A DNA stretch of 64,000 nt from CAYVZU01 sp964455935 (GTDB lineage: Bacteria; Fibrobacterota; CAYVZU01). The notes under the pieces are model-generated. The model did no database searches and was not told the origin of the DNA. It saw only the letters and a list, made by a program, of their open reading frames with translations. The position numbers and the translations under genes were made by a program. Location: NCBI GenBank assembly GCA_964455935.1, contig CAYVZU010000002.1, positions 28,511 through 92,510 of the forward strand, written 5' to 3'. Of the stretch, positions 43,605 to 53,298 are shown one piece after another (position 1 is the stretch's first letter; the number at the start of each line of letters is the position of its first letter).

Positions 43605-46600
43605 ATGAGAACACTTGGGATATGCCTGGGCGCAACCAGTCTTCAGTGCGTTCGGCTTTGGTTCCGGGACGGCGAACCGCTGGTTGTCGCGCAGGAGCGA
43701 ATCGCGCACGAGGGCAATCCCGGCCGGGCCATATTGGAATACCTGGGCAAGGCTTCCGCCGAGCCCGTGTCCCACATGGCTGCCACCGGACGCGGTTTCC
43801 GCTCCAGGCTGCGCCTGGCCACCCTGTCCGAGCCGGAAGCCATCGAATTCGCCCTTCGCAAAACCTATGCACCCGATGCGCTTCCCGATCTGGTCGTCAG
43901 CGCCGGCGGAGAAAGCCAGCTCGTTTACCGCATTGGACCCGACGGATCCATCGCCTCGGTCCATACGGGAAACAAATGCGCCTCCGGCACAGGCGAATTT
44001 TTTCTTCAACAGGTCCGGCGAATGGGCCTGACGCTTTCCGAGGCCGGGCAGATGGCCCAGACGGGCGAACCGCACCGGATCGCGGGACGCTGCAGCGTCT
44101 TTTGCAAGAGCGACTGTACGCACGCCCTTAACAAGGGCGAGAAGCGAGAGAACATCACGGCCGGTCTTTGCGTAATGATGGTCGACAAGATCATGGATCT
44201 GATCAAAGACATGGACTACCACAAGCTATGCCTGGTGGGCGGAGGATCGCTTAACCCGGCCCTCGTGGCCCTTCTGCGGAAGCGTGTTCCGGTTCTCGAC
44301 ATTCCCCGGACGGCCGCCTGCTTCGAAGCCTACGGGGCGGCCCTGTGGGCCTATCACAAGAACTGCGGAGGCTTGCAGACTCCGCTGGATCAACTCGTCC
44401 ACAACCACGACCGAAGCTTCACAAGCCACCCTCCCCTTTCCCGTGCTCTGCCCCTGGTCGAATTCCGTCAGCCGGTGCGCGATACGGTCCGGCCCGGAGA
44501 TGTCTGTGTTTTGGGTCTGGATGTCGGCTCCACCACAACCAAGGCAGTCTTGGTGCATCGCAACACCCGGAAGATGCTGGCATCGGTCTACCTTAAAACC
44601 AACGGCGATCCCGTGCGCGCATCGCGCGAATGTTATCGCTCGCTGCGCGGCCAGGTGGGAGCTTCGGAGATCGTCATCGAGGGCCTTGGCGTGACGGGGT
44701 CGGGCCGGCAAATTGCAGGCCTTCATGCCTTGACGGACAACGTGATCAATGAGATCGTCGCGCATGCCGCAGCAACCGCGCATTTCGATCCAACGGCGGA
44801 CACCCTGTTCGAAATCGGGGGTCAGGACGCCAAATATACGCTGCTCACCGCGGGCGTTCCGTCGGATTACGCCATGAATGAAGCCTGCAGTGCCGGAACC
44901 GGCTCATTTTTGGAGGAATCGGCCCTGGAATCGCTGGGGGTTCCCACCGAACAGATCGGGCCCCTCGCTCTGGAGGCCTGCAATCCCCCCAATTTCAGCG
45001 ACCAATGCGCGGCCTTCATTTCAAGCGACATTAAGCGGGCCGGACAGGAGGGATTGGAGAAAACGGATATTTTGGCCGGACTGGTCTATTCGGTCTGCCT
45101 CAATTACCTCAACCGGGTCAAGGGAAGCCGGCCCATTGGGCAGCGAATTTTCATGCAGGGAGGCGTCTGCTACAACCAGGCTGTCCCGCTGGCCATGGCC
45201 GCTCTGCTCAAGGCGCGCATTACCGTTCCGCCCGACCCCGGCCTCATGGGCGCCTTTGGCGTGGCCCTGGAAGTGATCGACCGGCTCGTGGCGGGCCAGG
45301 ATCCCGTCCGCTACGAACTCGATGAACTGATCCAGCGCCAGGCTGTCAGCGAAGGGAGCTTTGTCTGCGGCGGCGGCAAGGAACACTGCGACCGCAAATG
45401 CGAAATTGCAAAAATCCGCGTTCAGGGCAAGAGCTATGCGTTTGGGGGCGCCTGCAACCGCTACTACAACATGCGTCTCAAGAAAGAAGTCGACGTCAGA
45501 GGCCTGGACTTGGTCGCTTTGCGCCAGCATCTTCTCTTCACGAAGTACGCCCCCCGCTCGATGGGACCGCAAAACTCCGGCAAACCGGCAAAGACCCTGG
45601 GGCTGCCGCGCTCATTTCTGGCCAACAGTGTTTTTCCCTTGTACGCCAATTTTTTTGCGCACTCCGGATTTCGTGTGGTGCTCTCCGACAGCATCGACCC
45701 CGAAGGCATCGCCCGGATCGAAGCCCCGTTCTGCTTGCCCGCCGAGGTGGGGCACGGCAGTTTTTTGAACCTGCTTAAAAAGAAACTCGATTACATCTTT
45801 CTTCCGCAGGTGATGGAATTGCCGGTGGCCAATGTGCCCACGTATCGGAGGACCTGCGTTTTCGTCCAAGCCGAACCGTACTATCTGCAGACCACGTTTC
45901 AAAAAGAGATCGAGTCCAGCGGCACGGTTCTGCTGTGCCCGGTCCTGCGCATGGGTGAGTCGTATGAGGCGGCCGCCGGGAAGCTGATTCCCCTTGCGGT
46001 CTCGATGGGCGCCGATGAACGCAAGGCCAAAGCGGCCTTTCGCCATGCCTGCCGGCGCCAGCAGGCGTTCGAGCAGGAACTGCTTGAAATCGGAAAGCGG
46101 GCGCTTGAAACGCTGCGCAGCCGGCCCGAGACCTTTGGGATCGTCCTTTTCGGCCGTCCCTACAACGCCTTTGCCCAGGAAATCAACATGGGGATTCCCC
46201 ACAAAGTGGCCTCGCGCGGGTTCCTGATCCTGCCGCACGACATGCTCCCGGTGGCCAAGTATCCCACGCACCCAAAGATGTTCTGGGCCATGGGCCAGAA
46301 GATGATGAAGGCCGCCCAGTTCGTGAAAGAATCCCCCAACCTGTTTGGCGTCTACATCACCAATTTCTCCTGCGGACCCGATTCCTTTCTCCTTGGATTC
46401 TTCCGGAAGGTGATGCAGAGCAAGCCATCGCTGACGCTTGAACTCGACCAGCACACGGCCGATGCGGGTATCGATACCCGCATCGAGGCCGCTCTGGACA
46501 TTATGCGCGCCTCCCTCGGCCGCCCAAAATCCAGGGCCGGCGCCCCCTTCCGGCCCGCCCGCGTATTGGATGGGTTACCGATCCGGGTGGCCACTTCGGC

Positions 46601-47168
46601 CGGCGAAGAACTGCCGCTCACGGATCCGCGCGTGGAAGTCATCCTCCCCACCATGGGAGAACACGCCACACGGTTGGTGGCCTCGATTTTTCGCAGCATC
46701 GGGGTGCGCGCCAAAGCCCTGCCGGTGGCGGGAGAAGCCGAGCTCCTTGAAGGCCGCAAGAACACAACCGGCAAGGAGTGCCTGCCTTACATCGTCACCA
46801 CGGGCTGTTTTTGGCGTTACATCAAAAACGAGCGCGATCCCCGCAACGCCACCCTCCTCTTTTTGCCCACGGGCGGCGGTCCATGCCGCCTGGGCCAGTA
46901 CTGCGTTGCCCTTGGCGACCTCGTTGAGAAACACGAGATCCCCAATGTGGCGGTTTTTACCATGACCGACGAGAACGGGTACGGCGGGCTGGGCAGCCGC
47001 AATCTGCTGAAGGCCTGGCATGCCGTTGTGGTCAGCGACGTTCTCGAAGACATCCGCAGTATGCTCGCCGTTTGCGCGGCCGACAAGGCGGCCGCCCGCG
47101 CCGAACTCGACAGGATCTGGGTTGACCTTGAAAATTTATTCGAGAGCCCGGCCCGGATTCGCTTTTAG
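43605..47168 (+). CDS. Large 2-hydroxyacyl-CoA dehydratase activase-type ATPase (BadF/BcrA ×2 + DUF2229)
   Basis: A 1187-residue protein behind GGAGGA. Two BadF/BcrA-type ATPase domains come first. Domain one has NKCASGTGEF (C125) and CSVFCKSD (C163); domain two has VLGLDVGSTTTK near 306, NEACSAGTGSF (C428) and DQCAAF (C468). These cysteine pairs match the 4Fe-4S ligands of dehydratase activators. A cysteine-rich link (CDRKCEI...GGACNRYYNM) and a DUF2229/HgdB-like region follow. Relatives are usually single proteins of about 1430 residues; here the frame stops at TAG (47166-47168) and continues in frame as the next feature. The substrate enzyme is unknown. Confidence 0.9.
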   Translation: MRTLGICLGATSLQCVRLWFRDGEPLVVAQERIAHEGNPGRAILEYLGKASAEPVSHMAATGRGFRSRLRLATLSEPEAIEFALRKTYAPDALPDLVVSAGGESQLVYRIGPDGSIASVHTGNKCASGTGEFFLQQVRRMGLTLSEAGQMAQTGEPHRIAGRCSVFCKSDCTHALNKGEKRENITAGLCVMMVDKIMDLIKDMDYHKLCLVGGGSLNPALVALLRKRVPVLDIPRTAACFEAYGAALWAYHKNCGGLQTPLDQLVHNHDRSFTSHPPLSRALPLVEFRQPVRDTVRPGDVCVLGLDVGSTTTKAVLVHRNTRKMLASVYLKTNGDPVRASRECYRSLRGQVGASEIVIEGLGVTGSGRQIAGLHALTDNVINEIVAHAAATAHFDPTADTLFEIGGQDAKYTLLTAGVPSDYAMNEACSAGTGSFLEESALESLGVPTEQIGPLALEACNPPNFSDQCAAFISSDIKRAGQEGLEKTDILAGLVYSVCLNYLNRVKGSRPIGQRIFMQGGVCYNQAVPLAMAALLKARITVPPDPGLMGAFGVALEVIDRLVAGQDPVRYELDELIQRQAVSEGSFVCGGGKEHCDRKCEIAKIRVQGKSYAFGGACNRYYNMRLKKEVDVRGLDLVALRQHLLFTKYAPRSMGPQNSGKPAKTLGLPRSFLANSVFPLYANFFAHSGFRVVLSDSIDPEGIARIEAPFCLPAEVGHGSFLNLLKKKLDYIFLPQVMELPVANVPTYRRTCVFVQAEPYYLQTTFQKEIESSGTVLLCPVLRMGESYEAAAGKLIPLAVSMGADERKAKAAFRHACRRQQAFEQELLEIGKRALETLRSRPETFGIVLFGRPYNAFAQEINMGIPHKVASRGFLILPHDMLPVAKYPTHPKMFWAMGQKMMKAAQFVKESPNLFGVYITNFSCGPDSFLLGFFRKVMQSKPSLTLELDQHTADAGIDTRIEAALDIMRASLGRPKSRAGAPFRPARVLDGLPIRVATSAGEELPLTDPRVEVILPTMGEHATRLVASIFRSIGVRAKALPVAGEAELLEGRKNTTGKECLPYIVTTGCFWRYIKNERDPRNATLLFLPTGGGPCRLGQYCVALGDLVEKHEIPNVAVFTMTDENGYGGLGSRNLLKAWHAVVVSDVLEDIRSMLAVCAADKAAARAELDRIWVDLENLFESPARIRF

Positions 47169-47171
47169 CCC

Positions 47172-47942
47172 ATGCTGGCGGAGACCGCCCGGCGGCTCCG
47201 CGCGATTCCTTTGGCCGTCAGCCCTAAAAACGTGCCGTCCGTCTCGCTGGTGGGCGAGATCTTTGTGCGCCGCGACGAATTTTCCCGCAAAAACATTGTC
47301 GACTACCTCGAACAGAAAGGTTTCATGGTCCGGGTGGCGCCGGTGGGCGAATACTTCTGCTACAGCAACTACGTCATCCTTTCGGGGCTGGGAGAACGAG
47401 CTTTTTCCCTGCAAGACCGGATTAAGATGAAAATGACCGCGCGGGTGCAGCTTTTCTGGGAGCGCCGGATCAAAGCCATTCTGGCGGAGTCGGGGCTGTA
47501 CCATTTCGAAATGATTGACGTGGCAAAAACAATACGCGGCGTGAGCCATTTGATGAACGAGAATATGCGGGGCGAAACCATTCTTACCCTTGGATTGGCC
47601 CTGCGCGAGATCCTGGAGCCCTCCTGCGGCGTCGTATCCATTGGACCGTTTGGCTGCATGCCGTCACGCGTCGCCGAATCCATGCTTAAAAAAGAATTGA
47701 CCGGACGAGGAAAAGCCAAAGTAAGCGACAAGGCTTCAAGCCCATTTGGAGCCGGCGAAAATTTTCCATTCCTGGCGATTGAGACCGACGGATCGTCGTT
47801 TCCGCAGATCATCGAGGCGAATCTGGAGGCGTTTGTCCTCCGGGCCCGTCGATTGCACGAACAATTACAGCACAATGCCCAGCGGCCGGTGAAGCAAAGA
47901 CGCTGGAGCGCAGTCGCCCTGCGGTCTTTCCTTTTTTCCTGA
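47172..47942 (+). CDS. C-terminal part of the activase, split off by an in-frame TAG
   Basis: A 256-codon frame exactly in phase with the activase gene, separated from it only by TAG and one CCC codon. It contains VSLVGEIFVRRDEF and SIGPFGCMPSRVAE, typical of the last section of full-length activase-related proteins (COG3581 type). No ribosome site precedes ATG 47172. Possible readings are a nonsense mutation or sequence error in one gene, stop-codon readthrough, or a true two-subunit split. The summed length (about 1445) matches the usual single protein. Confidence 0.85.
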   Translation: MLAETARRLRAIPLAVSPKNVPSVSLVGEIFVRRDEFSRKNIVDYLEQKGFMVRVAPVGEYFCYSNYVILSGLGERAFSLQDRIKMKMTARVQLFWERRIKAILAESGLYHFEMIDVAKTIRGVSHLMNENMRGETILTLGLALREILEPSCGVVSIGPFGCMPSRVAESMLKKELTGRGKAKVSDKASSPFGAGENFPFLAIETDGSSFPQIIEANLEAFVLRARRLHEQLQHNAQRPVKQRRWSAVALRSFLFS

Positions 47943-48071
47943 ACGACGAATTGGTTGCATACCGGCGCCCGAAAAGCAACAGAAAAGCCGTAGTAGTCCC
48001 TGCCCGAAAGGCCCAATATTGATTCAACAGGTCAGCGGAGTTATATTTTTCTTTCGGGAAAGGAGCCAACT

Positions 48072-48422
48072 ACGAACACCACAAAACAAGACATTGTCAA
48101 CGATATCTCCAAGGTGACCGGATTGACGCAATCGGACACAAAAATTGCCGTGGAAGGTCTTTTGCAGTCCATTGCCGACGCCTTGTGTCATGGGAAAAGT
48201 ATCGAGATCCGCGGCTTTGGCACATTCTATCCCAAACGCCGCAAGGCCCGTCCGGCCCGCAATCCAAAAACCGGCGAAGTGATCCAGGTCAACGAACGCT
48301 TTGTGCCCCTGTTCAAATTCAGTACCGAGCTAAAAAATCGGGTTGAGGCGATTCGCGCGTCACAGACCTCGGGCGAGGTACGGGCCTCAGGTGCCCAGCC
48401 GTTGACGGCCGGCGCCCAGTAG
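48072..48422 (+). CDS. HU/IHF-family DNA-binding protein, apparent ACG start
   Basis: A 116-residue HU/IHF-type protein if read from ACG at 48072: the N-terminus then reads xNTTKQDIVNDISKVTGLTQS, exactly like the family, and AAGGAG lies seven bases upstream. The first standard start in frame is GTG at 48114, which would delete the first helix. SIEIRGFGTFYPKRRKARPARNPKTGE is the DNA-binding arm. The C-terminal tail after residue 95 is non-conserved and Ala/Ser/Gly-rich. Either a rare ACG start or an ATG misread. Confidence 0.85.
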   Translation, partial: TNTTKQDIVNDISKVTGLTQSDTKIAVEGLLQSIADALCHGKSIEIRGFGTFYPKRRKARPARNPKTGEVIQVNERFVPLFKFSTELKNRVEAIRASQTSGEVRASGAQPLTAGAQ

Positions 48423-48433
48423 CGCATTTACCT

Positions 48434-50065
48434 TCACAGGCTGGGCGGCTGAATCCAACTCAGATCGCCAGGACCCAGCACGCGATCCAGAACCCGCTTT
48501 GAAGTAGGCAGCTGCTCGACTTGAAAGTGTCCCGGTTCATCGACCCGCAGAGAGAAGAACGTTCTCTCCTTTAGCACAAGCTCGGCCAGCCACAGCCCAA
48601 TCCCAACCTCGTCCTGATGCAGCGCCCCCGGAACTTCGGTTTTTCGTTTTCCCAAGGCCCCAATCTGCTGTGCAGTGGCATACCGCTTCAGGAAGTGGAC
48701 CATTCGCAGGATCCGCAAAAACGTGACCAGGTCAAGGCGGTTCAAGGTCTCGGTTTCAATTGGAATGCATGACGAACGCCACAGCTCGGGATGAGCGGCA
48801 TCGATCCAGCCGCGCTCCATGCAGAGCGAAAAATCCGGCGTCCCTGGGATTGGATAGTAAACGCTGGCTGCCACAAAGGCGGGTTCCGCTGATAATTCAC
48901 GGATCGCCTCCGCAGCTTCAGGGATGGTCTGTCCCGGCATTCCCAGAATGAAATAGAGGGTGACATCAAAACCCGACATGCGTGCCAGGCGCGCAATCGA
49001 CAGCACCTGCGGCGTCTTTACCGGCCGCCGTTGCTCGGATTGCGTTTTATCGCCATGCACTCCAAGGCTGATATCCAAACGGGTGAATCCGGCCGACCAG
49101 AGAGCAGACAGCCTTTGGGAATCGAGATCGGCGGCGCACAACCCGTTCATTGCGCTCAGACTCAGCTTTCGGCGCCCAAAACTCCGGACGACTTCATCAC
49201 AGAACCGCAGCGTCCAGGCGCGATCGTAGGTCAGGTTGTCATCTTCGAAATCAATCCCGATCCCCGGCACCTGGCTTTGAATTGTCTGCATTTCCCGTAT
49301 CACATCGCGAGGGTCACGCTGCCGAACAGGCCCCGGAAAAACAAGCTTCGAGGAGCAGAAACGACAGCCGTGGGGACAGCCCCGGCTGGTCTGTATCATG
49401 GCCCATTTGGGGGTATTTGCCATTGACAAACCGGGGTAAAATTTCACGGCGCGCTCGCCAAGGGGCTTGCCGGGCCCGGCCGGCTGGATTACGGGTTTTC
49501 CGTTCACTTTGAGTCCCAGACCCTGAATGCCCTGCGGCACTTGTCCGCCTTCCAAAACCGCCAGTAGCGCGCTCAATGGCCCCTCTCCTTCGCCTATGAC
49601 GATGTAGTCGATCTCCTGATGGGCCAGAGCCGATTCGGGCTCGCAGGTCGGGTATCCCCCGCCCAGCACCACTGGAACCGACGGACAGGTCTGTTTGCAG
49701 AGACGCGCGATACTGAGCGCCTCATTTTGATACGCGGTGAAAAGAGCCGAAATGCCGATCGCGTTGGGGTTCGACCGTTTGATCTCCGTTTCAATCGCTT
49801 TGTCGTCAAGCCCAAAGTGCTGGAAGTTTCGGAAGAGCGCGAACGGGCTGCGATCATGCGGCGGGTAATGCGGCCGCAGGTACTCCATTGCATCGGGATA
49901 GGGCAGAACTTTGGGCCGCTTGCGGCCCGCACAATCCAAAATCTCCGCCGACCAGCCCGCTTCTTCCGCTGCCGTGGCCAGATACTCCAATCCAAGCGGC
50001 TCGAGCCGGTGCGGCGTGATGTAGAAATCCCGAATCGGCGGCTGGATCAAAAGAATTTTAGGCAT
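48434..50065 (-). CDS. B12-binding-domain radical SAM protein
   Basis: The 543-residue protein starts at MPKILLIQPPIRDFY. An N-terminal B12-binding-like domain (about 1-200, with VLGGGYPTCEPE) is followed by the radical SAM core with cluster motif CPHGCRFC (about residues 229-236) and FEDDNLTYD. The DxHxxG of true cobalamin binders is not obvious, so B12 may not be bound. Relatives carry out methylations, ring closures or rearrangements. It is convergent with the HU-type gene, 11 bases apart; the reaction cannot be predicted. Confidence 0.85.
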   Translation of the reverse strand: MPKILLIQPPIRDFYITPHRLEPLGLEYLATAAEEAGWSAEILDCAGRKRPKVLPYPDAMEYLRPHYPPHDRSPFALFRNFQHFGLDDKAIETEIKRSNPNAIGISALFTAYQNEALSIARLCKQTCPSVPVVLGGGYPTCEPESALAHQEIDYIVIGEGEGPLSALLAVLEGGQVPQGIQGLGLKVNGKPVIQPAGPGKPLGERAVKFYPGLSMANTPKWAMIQTSRGCPHGCRFCSSKLVFPGPVRQRDPRDVIREMQTIQSQVPGIGIDFEDDNLTYDRAWTLRFCDEVVRSFGRRKLSLSAMNGLCAADLDSQRLSALWSAGFTRLDISLGVHGDKTQSEQRRPVKTPQVLSIARLARMSGFDVTLYFILGMPGQTIPEAAEAIRELSAEPAFVAASVYYPIPGTPDFSLCMERGWIDAAHPELWRSSCIPIETETLNRLDLVTFLRILRMVHFLKRYATAQQIGALGKRKTEVPGALHQDEVGIGLWLAELVLKERTFFSLRVDEPGHFQVEQLPTSKRVLDRVLGPGDLSWIQPPSL

Positions 50066-50177
50066 GGGTTTGAATCGCTTTCGCCAAGATGGGTATTTTG
50101 GCATGGTCCAGGCGAAGATACCGTAAAAACATGGACCTTAAATAGGTTATTGGAACCGATCACATCAACCGGCCCTC

Positions 50178-51164
50178 ATGAAGACCGTACAGATTACAGC
50201 CAACGACGCGGAACAAAGGCTTGATCGCTTCCTGCGAAAGGTTCTTCCCAATGTGCCCCTGTCTCACCTTTACCGGGGCCTGCGCAGCGGGAAGGTGAAA
50301 CTCAACGGCCGCCGCGCGCACGTCGATACCGTGCTGAAGGAAGGGGATCGCCTGGATCTGTACTATCAGACCGGCGAAATCACGGCCCAGGGCGGCTTGG
50401 ACACACGCGCCTTGCGGGAAACCCGGTTCTTTCAGGACAATTTCCGGATTTTGCACGAAGACAAAGACCTGCTTTGTCTCAATAAGCCGGCGGGAATTGC
50501 CGTGCATCCCGGAACCAAACGAAAGCAGGGCCAGACCCTCATCGACCTGGTGCAGAGCTACTTGAAACCGGGTAAGGACGTCTCGTTTCGGCCTGCGCTT
50601 GTGCACCGGCTGGACTTGGAGACTTCGGGCGTAATCCTGGTCGCGAAAACGGGTCTGGCTTTGCGCGAACTGAACCGCCAGATTCGCGAACGGGCCATGC
50701 ACAAGGTTTATCTGGCCCTGGTTGCGGGCCGGTTGCCGCACGAATTCGGCGAGTTTCGCGAGAGCCTTATTCGGGTTTCGGATTCGGAGCGCGGCGGCAA
50801 GGTGCGGATCGCCACGGAATCCGACCGCGGCGAAAGCGCGGTTACACGCTACCGGATACGGGAACGGCTGGGAGACTATACGCTGGTGACCGTATCGATC
50901 GAAACAGGGCGGACGCACCAGATCCGGGTTCATTTCGCGTCCAATCACCACCCGGTTGCGGGCGACCGTGACTACGGGGACGCCGAAGTGAACCGCCTTC
51001 TGGAAAAAGCAACCGGTCTGCGCCGCCAGTTTTTGCACGCGAGCGAACTGGGCTTTCACCATCCGGCCACGGACCGGCCCGTCTCGATCACGGCTCCCCT
51101 GCCCCAGGATCTTTCGCACTGCCTCGATATTCTTCGCGGTAACGCTTCACCACAGAGACAATGA
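50178..51164 (+). CDS. RluA/RluD-family 23S rRNA pseudouridine synthase
   Basis: The 328-residue protein has an S4 RNA-binding domain (about 10-75) and a synthase domain with catalytic aspartate in VHRLDLETSGVILVAKT (about 150-165), then ETGRTHQIRVHF and GDRDYGD. It isomerises uridines in rRNA; RluC and RluD cannot be told apart safely. It is divergent from the radical SAM gene by about 110 bases. Confidence 0.92.
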   Translation: MKTVQITANDAEQRLDRFLRKVLPNVPLSHLYRGLRSGKVKLNGRRAHVDTVLKEGDRLDLYYQTGEITAQGGLDTRALRETRFFQDNFRILHEDKDLLCLNKPAGIAVHPGTKRKQGQTLIDLVQSYLKPGKDVSFRPALVHRLDLETSGVILVAKTGLALRELNRQIRERAMHKVYLALVAGRLPHEFGEFRESLIRVSDSERGGKVRIATESDRGESAVTRYRIRERLGDYTLVTVSIETGRTHQIRVHFASNHHPVAGDRDYGDAEVNRLLEKATGLRRQFLHASELGFHHPATDRPVSITAPLPQDLSHCLDILRGNASPQRQ

Positions 51165-51329
51165 GAACATCGAGAAAAACGATTTAACGGAATTCTTTCC
51201 GCAAAGCGGCCCCGCCCAAATGCCTAACAGGATCGATTTGATTTACCAGCCTTCGGATCCCCAAGAACCATCGTTTGTCAGTCAGAATCCTGTCTATCTT
51301 GTATATCCTGTCGAAACTTGGAATTTCAC

Positions 51330-52199
51330 TTAGCTTCCATAACGCCGGCCGCCCACGCTTGCGCCCGCGATCTCCTGCCAATCTTTGACCTTGCGGACGC
51401 GCAGATTGTAGGCATGCACTTCCTCCAGGAGCCGGCAGTCGAGATTGAGCTCGCGGCAGCAGCCGATGATCGCCCCAAGGTCTTTGGGAAAACACTTGCC
51501 GCCAAACCCTCGTTCGGTTGTCACATCCATGTGACTTCCGCCGATGCGCGAATCCATGGCAACAGCCCGCTTCACGTCGTTGTAGCTGACGCCCTCGGAT
51601 TTGCAGAGGTCATAAAAGATATTAGAGACCGCCACTTTTGTCGCCAGCAGAACATTGCATTGATATTTCACAATCTCGGCTGCCGAGGAACTCATCTTCA
51701 GGATCGGCGTCTGGGGAAAACAGCTCCGGTACAGGTCAATAAGGCGCTGGGCAACCCAGTCGTTGTCGGCCCCAATCACCACGCGCTCGGACTTCACGAA
51801 ATCCTGCAGGTAATTGGCCTCGGTCAGAAACTCCGGATTGAATGCAAACGGCACCTGGGGATAAGACTGGGCGTAGCGCCGGGTTGTGCCGGGGACCACG
51901 GTGGATTTGATCACAACCACCTTGCCCTTGCCCGCGATCCGGGGCACAATCTGGCCGATGGTTTCGTCGCAAATAGACAAATCAATCCGCAGCTGGTCTT
52001 CGTGAAACGGCGTCGGCAGGCAAATGAACAGCACCTCGCTCTTTTCGAGCACCTCGTCAAGCTCGTGATAAGGCTTGAACTTGTCATAAATTAGAACCTG
52101 GTGCTTTGGCTCGCGACCGTTGATCCGGTCGTAGTCGGCAAATCCATATGCCACGGCCTTTCCCACAAATCCGTATCCGATAACGCCTATCGTGCTCAT
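51330..52199 (-). CDS. Short UDP-glucose/GDP-mannose dehydrogenase-like protein
   Basis: The 289-residue protein starts MSTIGVIGYGFVGKAVAYG behind GGGAGG. The NAD loop GYGFVG, CLPTPF, VVIKSTVVPGTT, NPEFLTEA and the catalytic-cysteine motif GFGGKCFPKDL are intact. Typical enzymes have 400-450 residues with a C-terminal UDP-binding domain, which is missing here. The NAD and central domains alone are known in some shorter family members. Substrate may therefore differ from UDP-glucose. No sugar nucleotide or polysaccharide genes lie beside it. Confidence 0.82.
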   Translation of the reverse strand: MSTIGVIGYGFVGKAVAYGFADYDRINGREPKHQVLIYDKFKPYHELDEVLEKSEVLFICLPTPFHEDQLRIDLSICDETIGQIVPRIAGKGKVVVIKSTVVPGTTRRYAQSYPQVPFAFNPEFLTEANYLQDFVKSERVVIGADNDWVAQRLIDLYRSCFPQTPILKMSSSAAEIVKYQCNVLLATKVAVSNIFYDLCKSEGVSYNDVKRAVAMDSRIGGSHMDVTTERGFGGKCFPKDLGAIIGCCRELNLDCRLLEEVHAYNLRVRKVKDWQEIAGASVGGRRYGS

Positions 52200-52361
52200 C
52201 AATCCTCCCTGTTCCATCCAAACTGGATTTACTTGGAAGCGGCGAAGCGGAGACGCCGCGTTGTCCAACAGATAAAGAATAAACAAAAAAGTCCGTACCG
52301 GCAACCAGAACTTTGCGCTGGCTGGGTACGGACCCCGATTTTCGTGAAAGGGATCTAACAG

Positions 52362-53090
52362 CTATACTTCCGCGCTCACCTGCGGGTTCTTCATGGAATC
52401 GGCCCATGCCTGCAGCTTTTCCATGGCCAGATTGTGCGTCTTGGAAATCAGCCCGTTTACGGCTCCCGGCAATTCGTCCATCTCGTCTACAGCCTGACCA
52501 AAGCCCTGGTCTATGGCGCCTTTCATCATTTCGACATAGTCGTCCACACTCATTTTGGAAAGCGAGAAGAAGGAGGTGGCGAAATCAACGATTCGCTGCG
52601 ACGTGTTTTCCGCATTCCAGTATTCGGGCATGGCCGCTTCGAGATCCGCGACTTCCTGGTTATTGAAATCAACTTCTTTGAATTCTCCGCCCTGGGATTC
52701 GACAAATCCCTTTAAGATCTCTTGTCGCAGCGAAACCAGACTTTCCTTTATGTACTTGATCAGTTCCTTTTGGTCCTTGTCGTTCCCATTGGATTTCCCT
52801 GTTGCAAGGCTGGCATTGCCAAGCCCATGAAGCTGCACCGTATCGCCGTCCTTGGAGGTGAAGGTAATTTTCAGCGAGTCGTATTCGAGGTGCTCCGCAG
52901 CCATCAGTGTGCCGATGCCATTGTATAGTTTAAGTTGGTCCATGGCAGACCGGCTCAAATCGCGACCCGCCCCCTTACCGGCATCCGTTCCCAGCGAGGC
53001 ATCCCTTGAAAGAGGAGGAATTTTCGAGCCTCCGGAAATCAGGGCGGAAGTGTAGCTGAGCTGAGAATACTCAACTGATAAGGCTTGCAT
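52362..53090 (-). CDS. DUF5610-like protein of unknown function
   Basis: The 242-residue soluble protein starts MQALSVEYSQLSYTSA with GGGAGG upstream. The central part (EYWNAENTSQRIVDFATSFF, then GFGQAVDEM) resembles DUF5610, a domain found mostly in uncharacterised proteins. Ser/Gly-rich N-terminal 60 residues look disordered. It has no signal peptide or membrane segment. It sits upstream of the dnaA region on the opposite strand, and no function can be assigned. Confidence 0.6.
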   Translation of the reverse strand: MQALSVEYSQLSYTSALISGGSKIPPLSRDASLGTDAGKGAGRDLSRSAMDQLKLYNGIGTLMAAEHLEYDSLKITFTSKDGDTVQLHGLGNASLATGKSNGNDKDQKELIKYIKESLVSLRQEILKGFVESQGGEFKEVDFNNQEVADLEAAMPEYWNAENTSQRIVDFATSFFSLSKMSVDDYVEMMKGAIDQGFGQAVDEMDELPGAVNGLISKTHNLAMEKLQAWADSMKNPQVSAEV

Positions 53091-53298
53091 CCGAAACCTC
53101 CCGGCAATTTGTTTTCCAGAGCCTTTATTAGCATATCGGGAATTCTCATAAATTTCTTTAGCTATTCCTGAAGCTTTAATTTCAACTTTTTTTAGCAAGC
53201 CTGGGGAATTCTGGATAAATATCACCACAGAGAGCCTGGCGCGGCAAAGCCGCAACAAAGGGAGAGACATGATTTACCACAGAACAGAGTATATTGGA

